Shown in pieces: positions 1-9,093 of a stretch of 64,000 nt of DNA. A model generated the notes under the pieces. That model saw only the letters and a list, made by a program, of their open reading frames with translations. It was not told the origin of the DNA and made no database searches. Within the stretch, counting starts at the first letter, position 1; every line of letters starts with the position of its first letter. The stretch is from Corynebacterium jeikeium (GTDB lineage: Bacteria; Actinomycetota; Actinomycetes; Mycobacteriales; Mycobacteriaceae): contig NZ_JFCQ01000001.1 in NCBI RefSeq assembly GCF_000738265.1, positions 186,001-250,000 of the forward strand. Direction: 5' to 3'. The position numbers and the translations under genes are program-made.

Positions 1-267
1 GTCAGTCGACCCGACTGGCTTGGAGCTAAGATCTGCTCCACCCTGCGGGTCAGAAGAAGGGTCCTGACCAGCTTCGGAATCAGGCTCCTTGCCCTCGTCC
101 TTTTTCTTATCCTTGTCAGAGTCCTTGTTCTTATCCTTGTCAGGGTTCGGCGCCCCCTGGGAGGAGCTTCCTACAGAGATTTCAGGCTTATCTTGCGCCG
201 CTACCGGGGAGATACCACCCATGACCAGGCTGACCGAGAGTGCGGCCACCACCACTTTTTTCATCAT
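1..267 (-). CDS. Secreted protein, N-terminal part, runs off left edge
   Basis: The reverse strand reads from ATG at 267 to base 1 with no stop (89 codons), so the C-terminus lies outside the window. Residues 1-24 form a signal peptide: MMKK, then a hydrophobic stretch, with a likely signal peptidase I site after PVAA. The mature part begins with a Ser/Gly segment and then a charged Asp/Lys-rich linker at about residues 41-64 (DKDKNKDSDKDKKKDEG), typical of a wall-spanning or surface-exposed tether. No catalytic domain is visible in the portion present, so the function is unknown. A second ATG follows immediately, and no clear ribosome-binding site precedes either one. Confidence 0.65.
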   Translation of the reverse strand, partial: MMKKVVVAALSVSLVMGGISPVAAQDKPEISVGSSSQGAPNPDKDKNKDSDKDKKKDEGKEPDSEAGQDPSSDPQGGADLSSKPVGSTD

Positions 268-403
268 GGTGTAAAGATAAACCATTGTTTAACTTTTTTC
301 TAAGCAAATACTCAGGGGGGGTAGTTTTTGCACCACCCCCTCCGAATAGGCCCTCCCGGAACTCACACCCGGTGCTGCAACGGCCAAAAACGACAAAGAC
401 TAA

Positions 404-430
404 CCCCGCGCACCGGTTAAGTGCGCGGGG
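404..430 (-). terminator. Rho-independent terminator for the acyl-CoA dehydrogenase gene
   Basis: A 10-bp perfect stem (CCCCGCGCAC and its complement) encloses a 7-nt loop. Read on the reverse strand it is followed by a T-rich stretch (TTAGTCTTTGTCGTTTTT), and it lies 47 bp past the fadE stop. Confidence 0.75.
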
Positions 431-476
431 CTGCGGAAGCGTCGATCACTCCCTCTCGAGAACGGGTTGTGGATTA

Positions 477-1646
477 CTAGCCCAGGATCTGGCGCCCCAT
501 CACCATGCGGCAGATCTGGTTGGTGCCCTCGTAGATCTGGGTGATCTTCGCATCGCGCATCATGCGCTCCAGCGGGAAGTCGCGGGTGAAGCCGTAGCCA
601 CCGAGCAGCTGAACAGCGTCCACCGTGACCTCCATGGCAACGTCGGAAGCAAACGCCTTGGAGCCTGCAGCCATGAGGCCCAGCTTGGCACCATCCTCAG
701 CCACGCCGCGCTCTGCGTTGGACGCAGCGGTGTAGATCATCAGGCGTGCGGCGTCGATCTTCATCTTCATGTCCGCCAGCATGAACTGGGTGTTCTGGAA
801 GTCCGCGATCGCCTTGCCGAACTGCTTGCGTTCCTTGACATAAGCCACTGCCTGGTCGAACGCACCCTGCGCGATACCCAAGGCCTGCGCACCAATGGTC
901 GGGCGGGTGTGGTCCAGAGTCTGCAGAGCAGTCTTGAAGCCGGTGCCTTCCTCGCCGATCATGCGGGAAGCCGGAACGCGGCAGTCCTCGAACAACAGCT
1001 CAGCCGTCGGGGAACCCTTAATGCCCAGCTTGTGCTCGTAACCAGAAACACTGAAGCCCGGGTCGTCCTTGTTCACCATGAACGCGGAAATGCCGCGCGC
1101 GCCGGCCTCCGGATCGGTTACAGCCATCACGGTGTACCAGGTGGACTTACCACCGTTGGTGATGAAGCACTTGGAGCCGTTAATCACCCAGTCGTCACCG
1201 TCGCGGACAGCGCGGGTCTTCATCGCTGCGGCGTCCGAACCAGCTTCGCGCTCCGTGAGCGCGTAAGAAGCCAGAGCACCGTTAGCGATGTCCGGCAGAA
1301 CTTCCTTCTTCAGCTCGTCGGAGCCCTGCAGGATCAGGCCCATGGTGCCCAGCTTGTTCACGGCTGGGATAAGGGAGGAGGAACCACAGACGCGGGCAAC
1401 CTCTTCGATGACGATGACGGCGGCGAGGGAATCGCCACCCTGTCCGCCGAACTCCTCCGGGACGTGAATAGCGTTGAAGCCGGCAGCGTTCAGAGCGTCC
1501 AGGGCTTCCTGCGGGAAGCGCTCGTTTTCGTCAACGTCCTTGGCGTATGGAGCGATCTGCTGCTCCGCCAGATCGCGGATGGCCTCGCGCAGAGCGATGT
1601 ACTCGTCAGGCAGACGGAATGGTTCGAAATCGGGGTTGAAACCCAT
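477..1646 (-). CDS. fadE25: Acyl-CoA dehydrogenase, FadE25 type
   Basis: FAD-dependent dehydrogenase for the first step of fatty acyl-CoA beta-oxidation, cytoplasmic. The length of 389 residues is normal for the family. The N-terminal helical domain (FPQEALDALNAAGFNAIHVP), the central beta domain (GSKCFITNGGKSTWYTVMA) and the C-terminal helical domain (LLGGYGFTRDFPLERMMRD) are all present. The KITQIYEGTNQI segment carries the expected catalytic Glu near residue 368. Similarity by eye to mycobacterial FadE25 is strong along the whole length. ATG at 1646 was chosen because family alignments begin here and a GAAGAG sequence precedes it. The gene is monocistronic with its own terminator. Its presence fits a lipid-catabolising corynebacterium. 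The substrate chain length is not readable from the sequence. Confidence 0.9.
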   Translation of the reverse strand: MGFNPDFEPFRLPDEYIALREAIRDLAEQQIAPYAKDVDENERFPQEALDALNAAGFNAIHVPEEFGGQGGDSLAAVIVIEEVARVCGSSSLIPAVNKLGTMGLILQGSDELKKEVLPDIANGALASYALTEREAGSDAAAMKTRAVRDGDDWVINGSKCFITNGGKSTWYTVMAVTDPEAGARGISAFMVNKDDPGFSVSGYEHKLGIKGSPTAELLFEDCRVPASRMIGEEGTGFKTALQTLDHTRPTIGAQALGIAQGAFDQAVAYVKERKQFGKAIADFQNTQFMLADMKMKIDAARLMIYTAASNAERGVAEDGAKLGLMAAGSKAFASDVAMEVTVDAVQLLGGYGFTRDFPLERMMRDAKITQIYEGTNQICRMVMGRQILG

Positions 1647-1878
1647 GGTTAACTCTTCGCCTCTCTAGCAATGAAGTTCAGAACGTTCTTTCCCACCGAG
1701 TGTAGTGCTCTCCGGCAAGTCGGTGATCCTAAAGGCCATATTTACATAAAGAAGTTTGCGAGTTGCACTCCCCCTTCCCTGTGGTCTGCCCGTGCGCATA
1801 TCACTGCCCGTTCACCTTTTGATAACAAAATGTGAATCACTCTAGCCCCACCAGCACTTCACATTTACAGTAATAACC

Positions 1879-2595
1879 ATGAAGAGCTTCAGCCCCCGCC
1901 GCAATTCCCCCAGTTCCCGCTCTCCGCGTGCAACTTTCCTCGCGGGAGCAACCACGATCCTGTTGGCAGGCTCCGCCCTCACAATGGCCGCCTGCGACGA
2001 TGAGGACACAACCCCCTCCGAAGCCGCCTCAACAAGCAGCGCCGAAGCCGACGGCGACGCAGGACAGTCCCCTGCCGACGGTGACGGCAGCGCCAACCCC
2101 ACAGCCCCCGCCGCCAACGCCAACGGCAACGGCAACAACAGCGAGGCCGGCGACGGCTCCGTCGGCAAAAACGGCATGTGTGCCACCAACAGTCTCAAGA
2201 TCACAACCGCCGACCAGCAAGGCGCGGCGGGCTCCACCTTGATCAACGTCGTATTCACGAACACCTCAAACGAACCGTGCTCCATGCGCGGCTTCCCCGG
2301 CGTATCCCTCGTCACGAATAACAACGGCACCCAGCTGGGTAAGCCCGCCAAGCGCGAAACCGGCGCTCCGGACGAAACGGTGAAGCTCGCTCCGGGCGCG
2401 TCCGCCGTTGCTGGGCTAAAGATCTCCAACCCGGGTGTTATGGATCCCGAGCAGTGCAAGCCGCAGCAAGCTGACGGCCTGCGCGTCTACCCACCAGAGC
2501 AGACCAAGGCCGCATACGTGCCGATGAAGGGTCTGGAAGGCTGCAGCGGCGACGTCGAGTTCCTGTCCGTGCAACCCGTTGGGCCGAAAAGCTAA
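1879..2595 (+). CDS. DUF4232 lipoprotein
   Basis: A 238-residue exported lipoprotein. The basic N-region and hydrophobic core end in the lipobox LTMAAC at about residues 34-39, so Cys39 would be lipidated. Residues 40-95 are a low-complexity Ser/Ala/Asp/Gly/Asn linker. The rest is a DUF4232 domain: a first Cys in NGMCATNSL, then VFTNTSNEPCSMRGFPGVSLV, and a late Cys (LEGCSGDV). In actinobacteria this domain is a beta-sandwich of unknown function on the outer face of the membrane. No strong ribosome-binding site precedes the ATG. The next membrane-protein gene starts 21 bp later and may be co-transcribed. Confidence 0.8.
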   Translation: MKSFSPRRNSPSSRSPRATFLAGATTILLAGSALTMAACDDEDTTPSEAASTSSAEADGDAGQSPADGDGSANPTAPAANANGNGNNSEAGDGSVGKNGMCATNSLKITTADQQGAAGSTLINVVFTNTSNEPCSMRGFPGVSLVTNNNGTQLGKPAKRETGAPDETVKLAPGASAVAGLKISNPGVMDPEQCKPQQADGLRVYPPEQTKAAYVPMKGLEGCSGDVEFLSVQPVGPKS

Positions 2596-2616
2596 ACCGT
2601 CGAACGCTACTCACTA

Positions 2617-4509
2617 GTGCGACTCTCTATTCCCACTCACCTCACTGTCACGCGCGCCAGCACAGGCACTGTCAAGCGCGCCCGCTTCACCGCCCTCCTC
2701 ACACTGGTGGCCGTCGTGGCGCTCGGCGTGCGCGGTTGGCAGCTGAGCCAGCGCACGTTCTATTGGGATGACTTCATCATCCCCGCGACCTTCCGTGGCG
2801 GTTCCATCGGCGATTACTTCACCAGTTACGACGGCCACCTGATGCCCGCCTCCGCGCTGGTACAGGTTGTGGCGCATCGGATCGCGCCGCTGAACTGGGC
2901 ACTCCCCGCAACCCTGTTGCTTGTGCTCAGTGCTGTCGCGGCTGCGTTATGGGCGCGGGTCTGTGTGCGATTGACCGGCCGTTCCCTCACCACCTTGGGG
3001 CTCTACACCGCTCTGCTGTTCAGCCCCTTCCTTATGGACGCCGCCGGTTGGTGGTCCGCAGGCATCAACGCTCTGGCTTGGCAGGTAGGCATGGCAGGCT
3101 TCACGCTCTGCTTCCTTTCCGCCCGAAGTTCCCCCAATCCCTGGCGCCACTCCCTCATCGCCACAGCCATCCTGCTGCTGGCGCTGTGCTTCACCGAGAA
3201 GTCCCTCACCATCGTCCCGGCTGCCGTGGCCCTCGCGCTTCTCGTCGACTGGTCTGTTAAAGGGGCCCACGATTCTTCCCGCAGCACCATTACACGCTTC
3301 TTCGCTGCTCCCGGCGCGGTTTTCCTGTTCTGGTGCGTGCTATACCTCACGCTCTGCCCGCTCCCTGCAGAAGAGCCCGCGCGCGAGTCCCTATGGTCTG
3401 GCATTCCCACGAGCCTTTTCTCCACAGTTCTTCCCGGCGCGCTCGGCGGTCCACTGTCCTGGGATCGCTGGTCACCGTCAAGCGCCTTCGCCACCGCCCC
3501 CACCTGGTGGAGCATCACCAGCGCCGCGCTGCTCCTCATCGCCGCCTCTATCTGGTTGCGCCGCGATACCCGCCGCCGCGCCCTGGGGCTGCTGGTGATC
3601 GTGGGTTACCTCGCCATCATCTACCTGCTGCTCAGCCGTGCGCGAAGCACCACCGGCACCTCCGACTTGTTGCTGCGCTCGATGCACTACTTCGCCGACT
3701 GGTTTAGCTTCGCCGTGCTGGTCGTAGGTTGTTGCCTGTTTTCTTTAGGACGCCCCCACGCCCCCGCCCGCCCCGATGTCAGCTCCGCGCACGCTCGCGG
3801 AGCCCAGTGGCTAGGAGTCTGCACAGTCGTGTGCGCAGTGGCAATCAGTCTGATCTCGACGTTCACCTGGGTGGGAGCCTGGCGCGACGATAGGACAGCC
3901 GATTACCTGGCTAACCTGCGTGCATCCACCAAACTGGACGGCTCTGGGCCTCCCCCGCCCCTCCTGGGGCAGCCGGTACCGCTGGATATCCTCACTCCAG
4001 TGGTGCACCCGCACGACCAAGTCTCTACGCTCACTGGCCAGCAGCCTGTCACGCAGCTAGACCACGAGCCCCGGATCATCGACGAATCGGGCCAGATTGT
4101 GGATGCGGAGGTGGTGGCGTCCGCAACAACACAGCAAGGAAAAGAACCAGAGTGCGGCGTGCGCATCACCGCGGGAAAGTCCCAACCAATCCTGCTGGAT
4201 AAACCGCTACCTTTTGGAGATTGGACATGGCAGCTCAACGCGACGGCAAGCACAGATATGACGCTGACCATCACCACCCCCAATGGTCTGGAGGACGCCA
4301 AGGAGACTAAAAGCCGCGCCACGAAGGTGCAGGTCGATTCGGAGTTGAAGCCGCGTTGGGTGCGGGTCTCCGGGGGCGGGGGGATCCTCCTGGTGCGGTC
4401 GGAGGCTACCCCCGGCAGTACTGGCAACAATGGCAATAGCGGCGCTGCTAATGCTTCTGTGTGCATCGGCGCCGGGAGTATCGGCCCGCTAGTCGCCAAG
4501 CAAAAATAG
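2617..4509 (+). CDS. Polytopic membrane protein with extracytoplasmic C-terminal domain
   Basis: 630 residues starting at GTG 2617. The N-terminal two thirds hold about ten hydrophobic segments, starting with ALLTLVAVVALGV. The C-terminal third (from about residue 430) is soluble and carries no membrane segment. The first predicted outer loop has YWDDF at residues 49-53 and a later DGHLMPA. An acidic pair in the first loop is a hallmark of GT-C glycosyltransferases, so a polyprenyl-phosphate-sugar-dependent transferase is possible, but I see no other GT-C signature and treat this as a hypothesis. The protein follows the DUF4232 lipoprotein closely on the same strand. Confidence 0.7.
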   Translation: MRLSIPTHLTVTRASTGTVKRARFTALLTLVAVVALGVRGWQLSQRTFYWDDFIIPATFRGGSIGDYFTSYDGHLMPASALVQVVAHRIAPLNWALPATLLLVLSAVAAALWARVCVRLTGRSLTTLGLYTALLFSPFLMDAAGWWSAGINALAWQVGMAGFTLCFLSARSSPNPWRHSLIATAILLLALCFTEKSLTIVPAAVALALLVDWSVKGAHDSSRSTITRFFAAPGAVFLFWCVLYLTLCPLPAEEPARESLWSGIPTSLFSTVLPGALGGPLSWDRWSPSSAFATAPTWWSITSAALLLIAASIWLRRDTRRRALGLLVIVGYLAIIYLLLSRARSTTGTSDLLLRSMHYFADWFSFAVLVVGCCLFSLGRPHAPARPDVSSAHARGAQWLGVCTVVCAVAISLISTFTWVGAWRDDRTADYLANLRASTKLDGSGPPPPLLGQPVPLDILTPVVHPHDQVSTLTGQQPVTQLDHEPRIIDESGQIVDAEVVASATTQQGKEPECGVRITAGKSQPILLDKPLPFGDWTWQLNATASTDMTLTITTPNGLEDAKETKSRATKVQVDSELKPRWVRVSGGGGILLVRSEATPGSTGNNGNSGAANASVCIGAGSIGPLVAKQK

Positions 4510-4542
4510 CCACATCTCGAAATACATTGGCGCTCCGGCCTG

Positions 4543-5106
4543 TTGGAAATTACCGGAGCCAAGGCCGTAGTGCAGGACATCGAGCAGCTAGATGTCGCAG
4601 GTTTCGAAGAGCTATTCGCTGATCAGGACGTAATTATATGGTCCGCAGGCGTGGGCGGTGGCGATGATGCGCGCACCTACCGCGTGGATCGCGATGCGGC
4701 GATCCGCTCGATCGATGCGGCGGGTAGCAAGCGCTACATCATGGTCAGCTACTTCAACTCGCGTGCTGACCACGGTGTACCGGAGGATCACCCCATGTTC
4801 ACCTACTGCGAGTCCAAGGCTGCGGCGGATGACCACCTGCGTGCCTCGGCAAAGCAGTGGACTATTGTCGGGCCGTCTGCGCTGACCTTGGACGAACCGA
4901 CCGCTAAGATTGAAACTCGCGCGCCGAAAGCCGACGGCACCGCCAATGGAGACGATGAGCTGCCGTCCAGTCAGGTCTCCCGCGCAGACGTCGCCACCGT
5001 GATCGCCGAGGTAGTGGATCGCCCGAACCTGGTCGGCCATTTCATTGAATTCAATAGCGGCGATACCCCCATTGCCGAGGCTCTCGACGCACACGCCGAA
5101 AGCTAA
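4543..5106 (+). pseudogene. NAD(P)-binding SDR/NmrA-type protein lacking its N-terminus
   Basis: The frame encodes the C-terminal ~185 residues of an atypical short-chain dehydrogenase of the NAD(P)H-binding family: VIIWSAGVGGG, TYRVDRDAAIRSIDAA, an active-site-like YCESKAAAD, and a VGPSALTLDEPT segment. The first beta-alpha-beta unit with the GxxGxxG dinucleotide loop is absent. The reading frame opens directly after the stop of the preceding gene (4507-4509), and the only starts are weak (TTG 4543). I infer a 5' deletion of about 40 codons that joined this remnant to the membrane-protein gene. It could still be translated as a truncated protein but would probably not bind cofactor. Confidence 0.65.
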
Positions 5107-5139
5107 ACAAACCCCACCGCACAGAAAAGAGAAATCCCC

Positions 5140-6069
5140 ATGGCAGCTGGCCTTGCAGCACTGTTGGACGACATTGCACTTATCGCCAAGAAGGCTGCGG
5201 CCACCACTGATGATGTCGCTGCCATGGCCGGTCGTACCTCGACGAAGGCGGCTGGGGTTGTTATTGATGACGCCGCCGTCACACCGAAGTTCGTCGCTGG
5301 GGTAAGCCCGGCGCGCGAGCTGCCGATCATTTGGAGGATCACCAAGGGCAGCCTAGTCAACAAGTTGGTCATTATCCTGCCGATCATCTTGCTGCTCAGT
5401 TGGCTGCTGCCAGGAGCGCTGACTCCCCTGTTGATGCTCGGTGGTTTCTATCTTTCTTTCGAGGGCGCAGAGAAGGTCCTGCAGAAGGTCGGCCTCGTTG
5501 AGAACGAGGAGGCCGAAGGCAAGGACGAGGCAGCAGGCCAGTCCGAGGACGCAATGGTTCGCGGCGCAGTGTTCACGGACCTCATCCTGTCTGCGGAAAT
5601 CATGGTGATCTCCCTCAACGAGGTGGCTCACGAACCGCTACTGACCCGCGCCCTGGTGCTGATCGTGGTGGGGCTCTTGATCACTTTCGCCGTGTACGGC
5701 CTGGTGGGCGTACTGATCAAGATCGACGACATCGGCCTGGCACTGGCAGACAAGCAGGGCGCTAGCGAGGGCACAAAGAAGTTCGGCCTGTTCCTGGTCA
5801 AGGGAATGCCGAAGCTCCTCACCGTCATTGGAATCATCGGCACCCTTGCCATGCTGTGGGTCGGCGGGCATATTCTGCTGGTCGGCTCGGACGAGCTAGG
5901 GCTACACTGGCCGTATCACACGGTCCACCACGTGGTGGAACTCGTTGAGCACCTTGGCGGGGCCGTGACCTGGCTTGTGGAAACCGGCTTTAGCCTGGTC
6001 TGCGGCCTGCTCATCGGTGCGATCATCGTGGCTGTGATCCCGGGCATCAAAAAGCTCCGCGCTCGCTAG
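5140..6069 (+). CDS. DUF808 family membrane protein
   Basis: 309 residues, matching the DUF808 (YedI-like) family: the opening GLAALLDDIALIAKKAAATTDD, the DDAAVTPKFVAGVSPARELPI block and the YLSFEGAEKV block are all characteristic. About seven membrane segments follow from residue 80 (LVIILPIILLLSWLLPGAL) to the C-terminus, where the protein ends with basic KKLRAR. The physiological role is not established for the family. The ATG at 5140 follows AGAGAAATCCCC and is the natural family start. The gene lies 33 bp after the truncated dehydrogenase on the same strand and 99 bp before the patatin gene. Confidence 0.85.
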   Translation: MAAGLAALLDDIALIAKKAAATTDDVAAMAGRTSTKAAGVVIDDAAVTPKFVAGVSPARELPIIWRITKGSLVNKLVIILPIILLLSWLLPGALTPLLMLGGFYLSFEGAEKVLQKVGLVENEEAEGKDEAAGQSEDAMVRGAVFTDLILSAEIMVISLNEVAHEPLLTRALVLIVVGLLITFAVYGLVGVLIKIDDIGLALADKQGASEGTKKFGLFLVKGMPKLLTVIGIIGTLAMLWVGGHILLVGSDELGLHWPYHTVHHVVELVEHLGGAVTWLVETGFSLVCGLLIGAIIVAVIPGIKKLRAR

Positions 6070-6168
6070 ACCTCCGTCCGCTAAACCTCCGTCCGCAATC
6101 ACCACGTATCCGCACAAGCACCACTAACGCACGCAAGCACCCGATCAACATAAGGAGGCTCCACCGCC

Positions 6169-7038
6169 GTGTCTGCCAAAGAAGTCGCCCTCATTCTCGA
6201 GGGCGGTGGAATGCGCAATAGTTACACCGCCGCCTGTATCGACCAGCTTCTGGAACACAACATCCACTTCGGCTGGGTCGGCGGCATCAGTGCAGGAGCC
6301 TCACACACCGTGAACTTCCTTTCCGGGGACAGGAAGCGCGCCCGCGAATCCTTCGTGGAATTTGGCGGCCATCCTAAGACCGGCGGAATGAAGTCATTGG
6401 TGCGCGGCACTGGCTACTTCAACGCGGAGTACATCTACGAGACTGCGGGCGCCCCCGGCAACGATCTGCCCTTCGACTGGGAAACCTTCCAGCGCTCCAC
6501 GTCCCAGGTGTGCATCGGCGCGACCCGCGCGGATAACGGCGAGACGGTCTACTGGCGTCGCGAGGACATCAAGGATCTTCCGGATCTCATGCGTAAAGTG
6601 CGCGCCAGCTCGACTCTGCCGGGTCTCATGCCCGTGCCCACCATCGACGGGGTGGACTATGTCGACGGTGCGCTGGGTTCTTCCGGTGGCCTACTGATCG
6701 ACGCAGCTATCGAGGATGGCTTTGAGAAGTTCCTGGTACTGCGTACCAAGCCAAAGGGCTACGTCCGCCCGGCTTTGCGCAGCCCACACCTGGTACGCGC
6801 CCTGCTACGCAAGCGTCCCGCCGTCGCCCAGGCGATGATCGACCGCCCGCCGAAGTACAATCTGGCCTCCGACAAGATCGCGGAACTGGAATCCAAGGGC
6901 CAAGCGCTAGTGTTCTATCCGGAGAAAATGCAGGTGAGCAACACAGAGCGACGAATGGATCGGCTGGAGCAATCCTGGAACGACGGATTGGAGCAGACCA
7001 AGCGCGAGTGGGATACGTGGATGGAATTCCTGGGCTAG
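6169..7038 (+). CDS. Patatin-like phospholipase
   Basis: A 289-residue serine hydrolase of the patatin (YjjU/RssA-like) family. It has the oxyanion loop GGGMR (residues 12-16), the nucleophile elbow GISAG with Ser41, and the dyad Asp166 in VDGALG. Together these make the Ser-Asp dyad, so catalytic activity is likely. Family members hydrolyse acyl ester bonds of phospholipids or other lipids. No signal peptide is present, so it is cytoplasmic or peripheral. The GTG start at 6169 has a good AAGGAGG 10 nt upstream. It overlaps the oppositely oriented next gene by 4 bp tail to tail. In a lipid-scavenging bacterium it may supply fatty acids, but this is inference. Confidence 0.85.
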   Translation: MSAKEVALILEGGGMRNSYTAACIDQLLEHNIHFGWVGGISAGASHTVNFLSGDRKRARESFVEFGGHPKTGGMKSLVRGTGYFNAEYIYETAGAPGNDLPFDWETFQRSTSQVCIGATRADNGETVYWRREDIKDLPDLMRKVRASSTLPGLMPVPTIDGVDYVDGALGSSGGLLIDAAIEDGFEKFLVLRTKPKGYVRPALRSPHLVRALLRKRPAVAQAMIDRPPKYNLASDKIAELESKGQALVFYPEKMQVSNTERRMDRLEQSWNDGLEQTKREWDTWMEFLG

Positions 7039-7691
7039 AAGATGCTCAGCAGTCCCAGGACGATCAGCATCGCCGCCACTACATAGCCCGCCAATGCCAC
7101 CATCTGTTCCTTGCGGTGGCGCAACCCGTCAATGAATACTGCCAGCCCGCTTTCGGGCTTGCGCAGCACTATTCCTAACGCCAGCGCAGACAACGCCGGC
7201 AAGCTCAGCGCGAGGCTGGCATATAGAAACACGGTCAAGTACTTTCCAGCCGCGCTGATCTCCACGGTGCTCAGATAAGCCAAGCCAGCGAAGAAGGGCG
7301 CCGATGTCGCGGACTGCACCAGCCCTAGAACCATGCCGGAAAGAAAGGTGCCCAACGACGCTCTGCGAAGGGGGCGGGCCAGGCGATTGATCATCGGAGC
7401 AGGGTCGCCGCCTCGTAGCGTCAAAAAGATACTAAGAAGGCCAATAGCAATCAGCACCAGGCCGAAGATCGGCGAGGCCAAGGCCGCCTGCACCGCATCC
7501 TCAATGCCGTTGAAAAGCAGCAGCGTGACCAGCGAGAGCAAGAACACTCCGCACCAGTCCCCCGCCACCAACACCGCGGCGATAGTCGCGTAGCGCCGTG
7601 GCTTAGGATGCATCACCGCGATAGCGAAAAGCACTCCGATGAGTAGAACGTTGACAGAATCGGCCAACGCGAAACTCACGGCGTGCAGCAT
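7035..7691 (-). CDS. Six-TM membrane protein (GAP/LysE-like)
   Basis: 218 residues with about six hydrophobic helices. It opens with MLHAVSFALADSVNVLLIGV and has the small-residue-rich motif GMVLGLVQSATSAPFFAGL in the centre. The architecture resembles actinobacterial GAP-family and LysE/CcdA-superfamily membrane proteins, but I cannot assign a substrate. I set the start at ATG 7691 because AAAGGA lies 9 nt upstream and the hydrophobic segment starts right there; an upstream in-frame start would add 16 polar residues. Its 3' end overlaps the patatin gene by 4 bp. It is transcribed in the same direction as the MFS gene to its right. Confidence 0.65.
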   Translation of the reverse strand: MLHAVSFALADSVNVLLIGVLFAIAVMHPKPRRYATIAAVLVAGDWCGVFLLSLVTLLLFNGIEDAVQAALASPIFGLVLIAIGLLSIFLTLRGGDPAPMINRLARPLRRASLGTFLSGMVLGLVQSATSAPFFAGLAYLSTVEISAAGKYLTVFLYASLALSLPALSALALGIVLRKPESGLAVFIDGLRHRKEQMVALAGYVVAAMLIVLGLLSIF

Positions 7692-7766
7692 GCGGTGGGG
7701 TCCTTTCGGCAGATCCCCTTCGCGTAAAGACCGTTGCAAAGGGGAAGGTTTGAACTCTTGCGAACT

Positions 7767-8966
7767 CTAGCTAACCTTCCGGCCGTGAACAAGGAAGTAC
7801 ACGGCAGCACTGATGACAACCAGCCCGGCCAACATCGTGTACATCGCCTGGTAGCTAGTGGCCGAAACGATCATGCCCAGCAGGATCGGACCAAAGCCCA
7901 CGCCGACGTCCAGCAGCAAAAAGAGCGTGGAAATCCCTGCACCCATCTGATGTGGCTCAACAGCCTTGACGGAGATCGCCTGCGCCGCCGGCATAAGTGA
8001 ACCGTAGCCCAAGCCGGTAAGCGCACCTGCCAGAATCACCATCCAGTCCTGGGTAGAGAATGCGAGGACAACCAGCGCGATAGCGAAAGTGACCAGCCCC
8101 AGGTAGATAACGATGTTGTCACCCTTCTGATCCTGGATTTTTCCCAGCACGAAACGCATCACGAGCGTGACCAACGCATAGGCCAAGAAGAAGTACTTCG
8201 CGCCGGTGACCAGGTTGTTGTCCTCGGAATAGCTGTTCAAGTAGGTGATCACGCCTGCGTAGCAGATACCGACCAGTAGCATAAAGAAGCCGATGGGTGC
8301 GACCTTCGGATGGACGATGGCGGAAAGGTTGAAGGTCGGGCGGTGCGGGTGCGCATGTTCACTGTGCCCATGAGCCTCTGGGGAACGCACCAGCAAGGAA
8401 AGCAGGAATGCCACGATGGACATTCCGATGACGACCTGGAACATAGTGGTGTAACCGACGGAACCGACCAGCCACAGGCCCAGTGCTGGCCCAATCGCGG
8501 TGGCCAGGGTGGTACCCAGCGCAAAGTAGCCGGTTCCTTCCGCGCGCCGTGAACTGGGAATCACGGACTGCGCGACGGCCATCACTGCGGTGCTAGCGAA
8601 GGCGTACCCAATGCCGTGGATGATGCGCACGGTAATCAATAGCCCCAGCGAATGTGCGGGAATGTAAAAAGCACAGGTCACGATGATCAGCACCAGCGCT
8701 GTGAAAAGCACTCGCCGCCGCCCCACCGCATCGACCAAGAAGCCCGAGAACACACGCGCCCCTGTTGCGCCGATAACGAAGGCGCTGGAGGCCAGACCTG
8801 CGCTCGCGTTATTGGCCGCGAATTCCTTGACTGCGTAGCCCGCCATGGTCGTCACGAGGACGTAGAAGATCATGAACTGGGCGAAGTTGACTAACCATGC
8901 AAAGACGAAAGCCGGTGTTACAACCGGCTCTTTCGTTGGTGCGGACGTTAGGAACACCTTCTTCAT
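7767..8966 (-). CDS. MFS transporter with His-rich central loop
   Basis: A 399-residue, 12-helix major facilitator. The loop 2-3 signature is seen as GFLVDAVGRRRVLF, and an equivalent KIQDQKGDN follows in the second half. The central cytoplasmic loop (about residues 195-212) contains HGHSEHAHPHR, which could bind metal ions or simply be a charged linker. The family resembles drug or sugar effluxers and shikimate-type carriers; the substrate is not readable. The ATG at 8966 is the family-typical start. It is followed 76 bp later by the GAP-like gene on the same strand. No local regulator is evident. Confidence 0.8.
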   Translation of the reverse strand: MKKVFLTSAPTKEPVVTPAFVFAWLVNFAQFMIFYVLVTTMAGYAVKEFAANNASAGLASSAFVIGATGARVFSGFLVDAVGRRRVLFTALVLIIVTCAFYIPAHSLGLLITVRIIHGIGYAFASTAVMAVAQSVIPSSRRAEGTGYFALGTTLATAIGPALGLWLVGSVGYTTMFQVVIGMSIVAFLLSLLVRSPEAHGHSEHAHPHRPTFNLSAIVHPKVAPIGFFMLLVGICYAGVITYLNSYSEDNNLVTGAKYFFLAYALVTLVMRFVLGKIQDQKGDNIVIYLGLVTFAIALVVLAFSTQDWMVILAGALTGLGYGSLMPAAQAISVKAVEPHQMGAGISTLFLLLDVGVGFGPILLGMIVSATSYQAMYTMLAGLVVISAAVYFLVHGRKVS

Positions 8967-9093
8967 TTAATTGTTTCTATGTTTTATGCCGCAGAGCACG
9001 TTACCAAACATCTGCAGCCCCGGTGAGGCAGGGGTCACTTTTTCTGTGTTCTTTCTTCGTGACGCCCCTACGCATCCAGCCCGCAATCAGGCA

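Noticed and set aside
240..1652. Long open frame on the plus strand opposite the acyl-CoA dehydrogenase
   Set aside because: It is a shadow created by the high third-position GC of the real reverse-strand gene, as are similar long frames opposite the phosphoesterase (9597-11009), phoH (49335-50801), the LCAD-type gene (53781-54923) and others. None has a family-like sequence.
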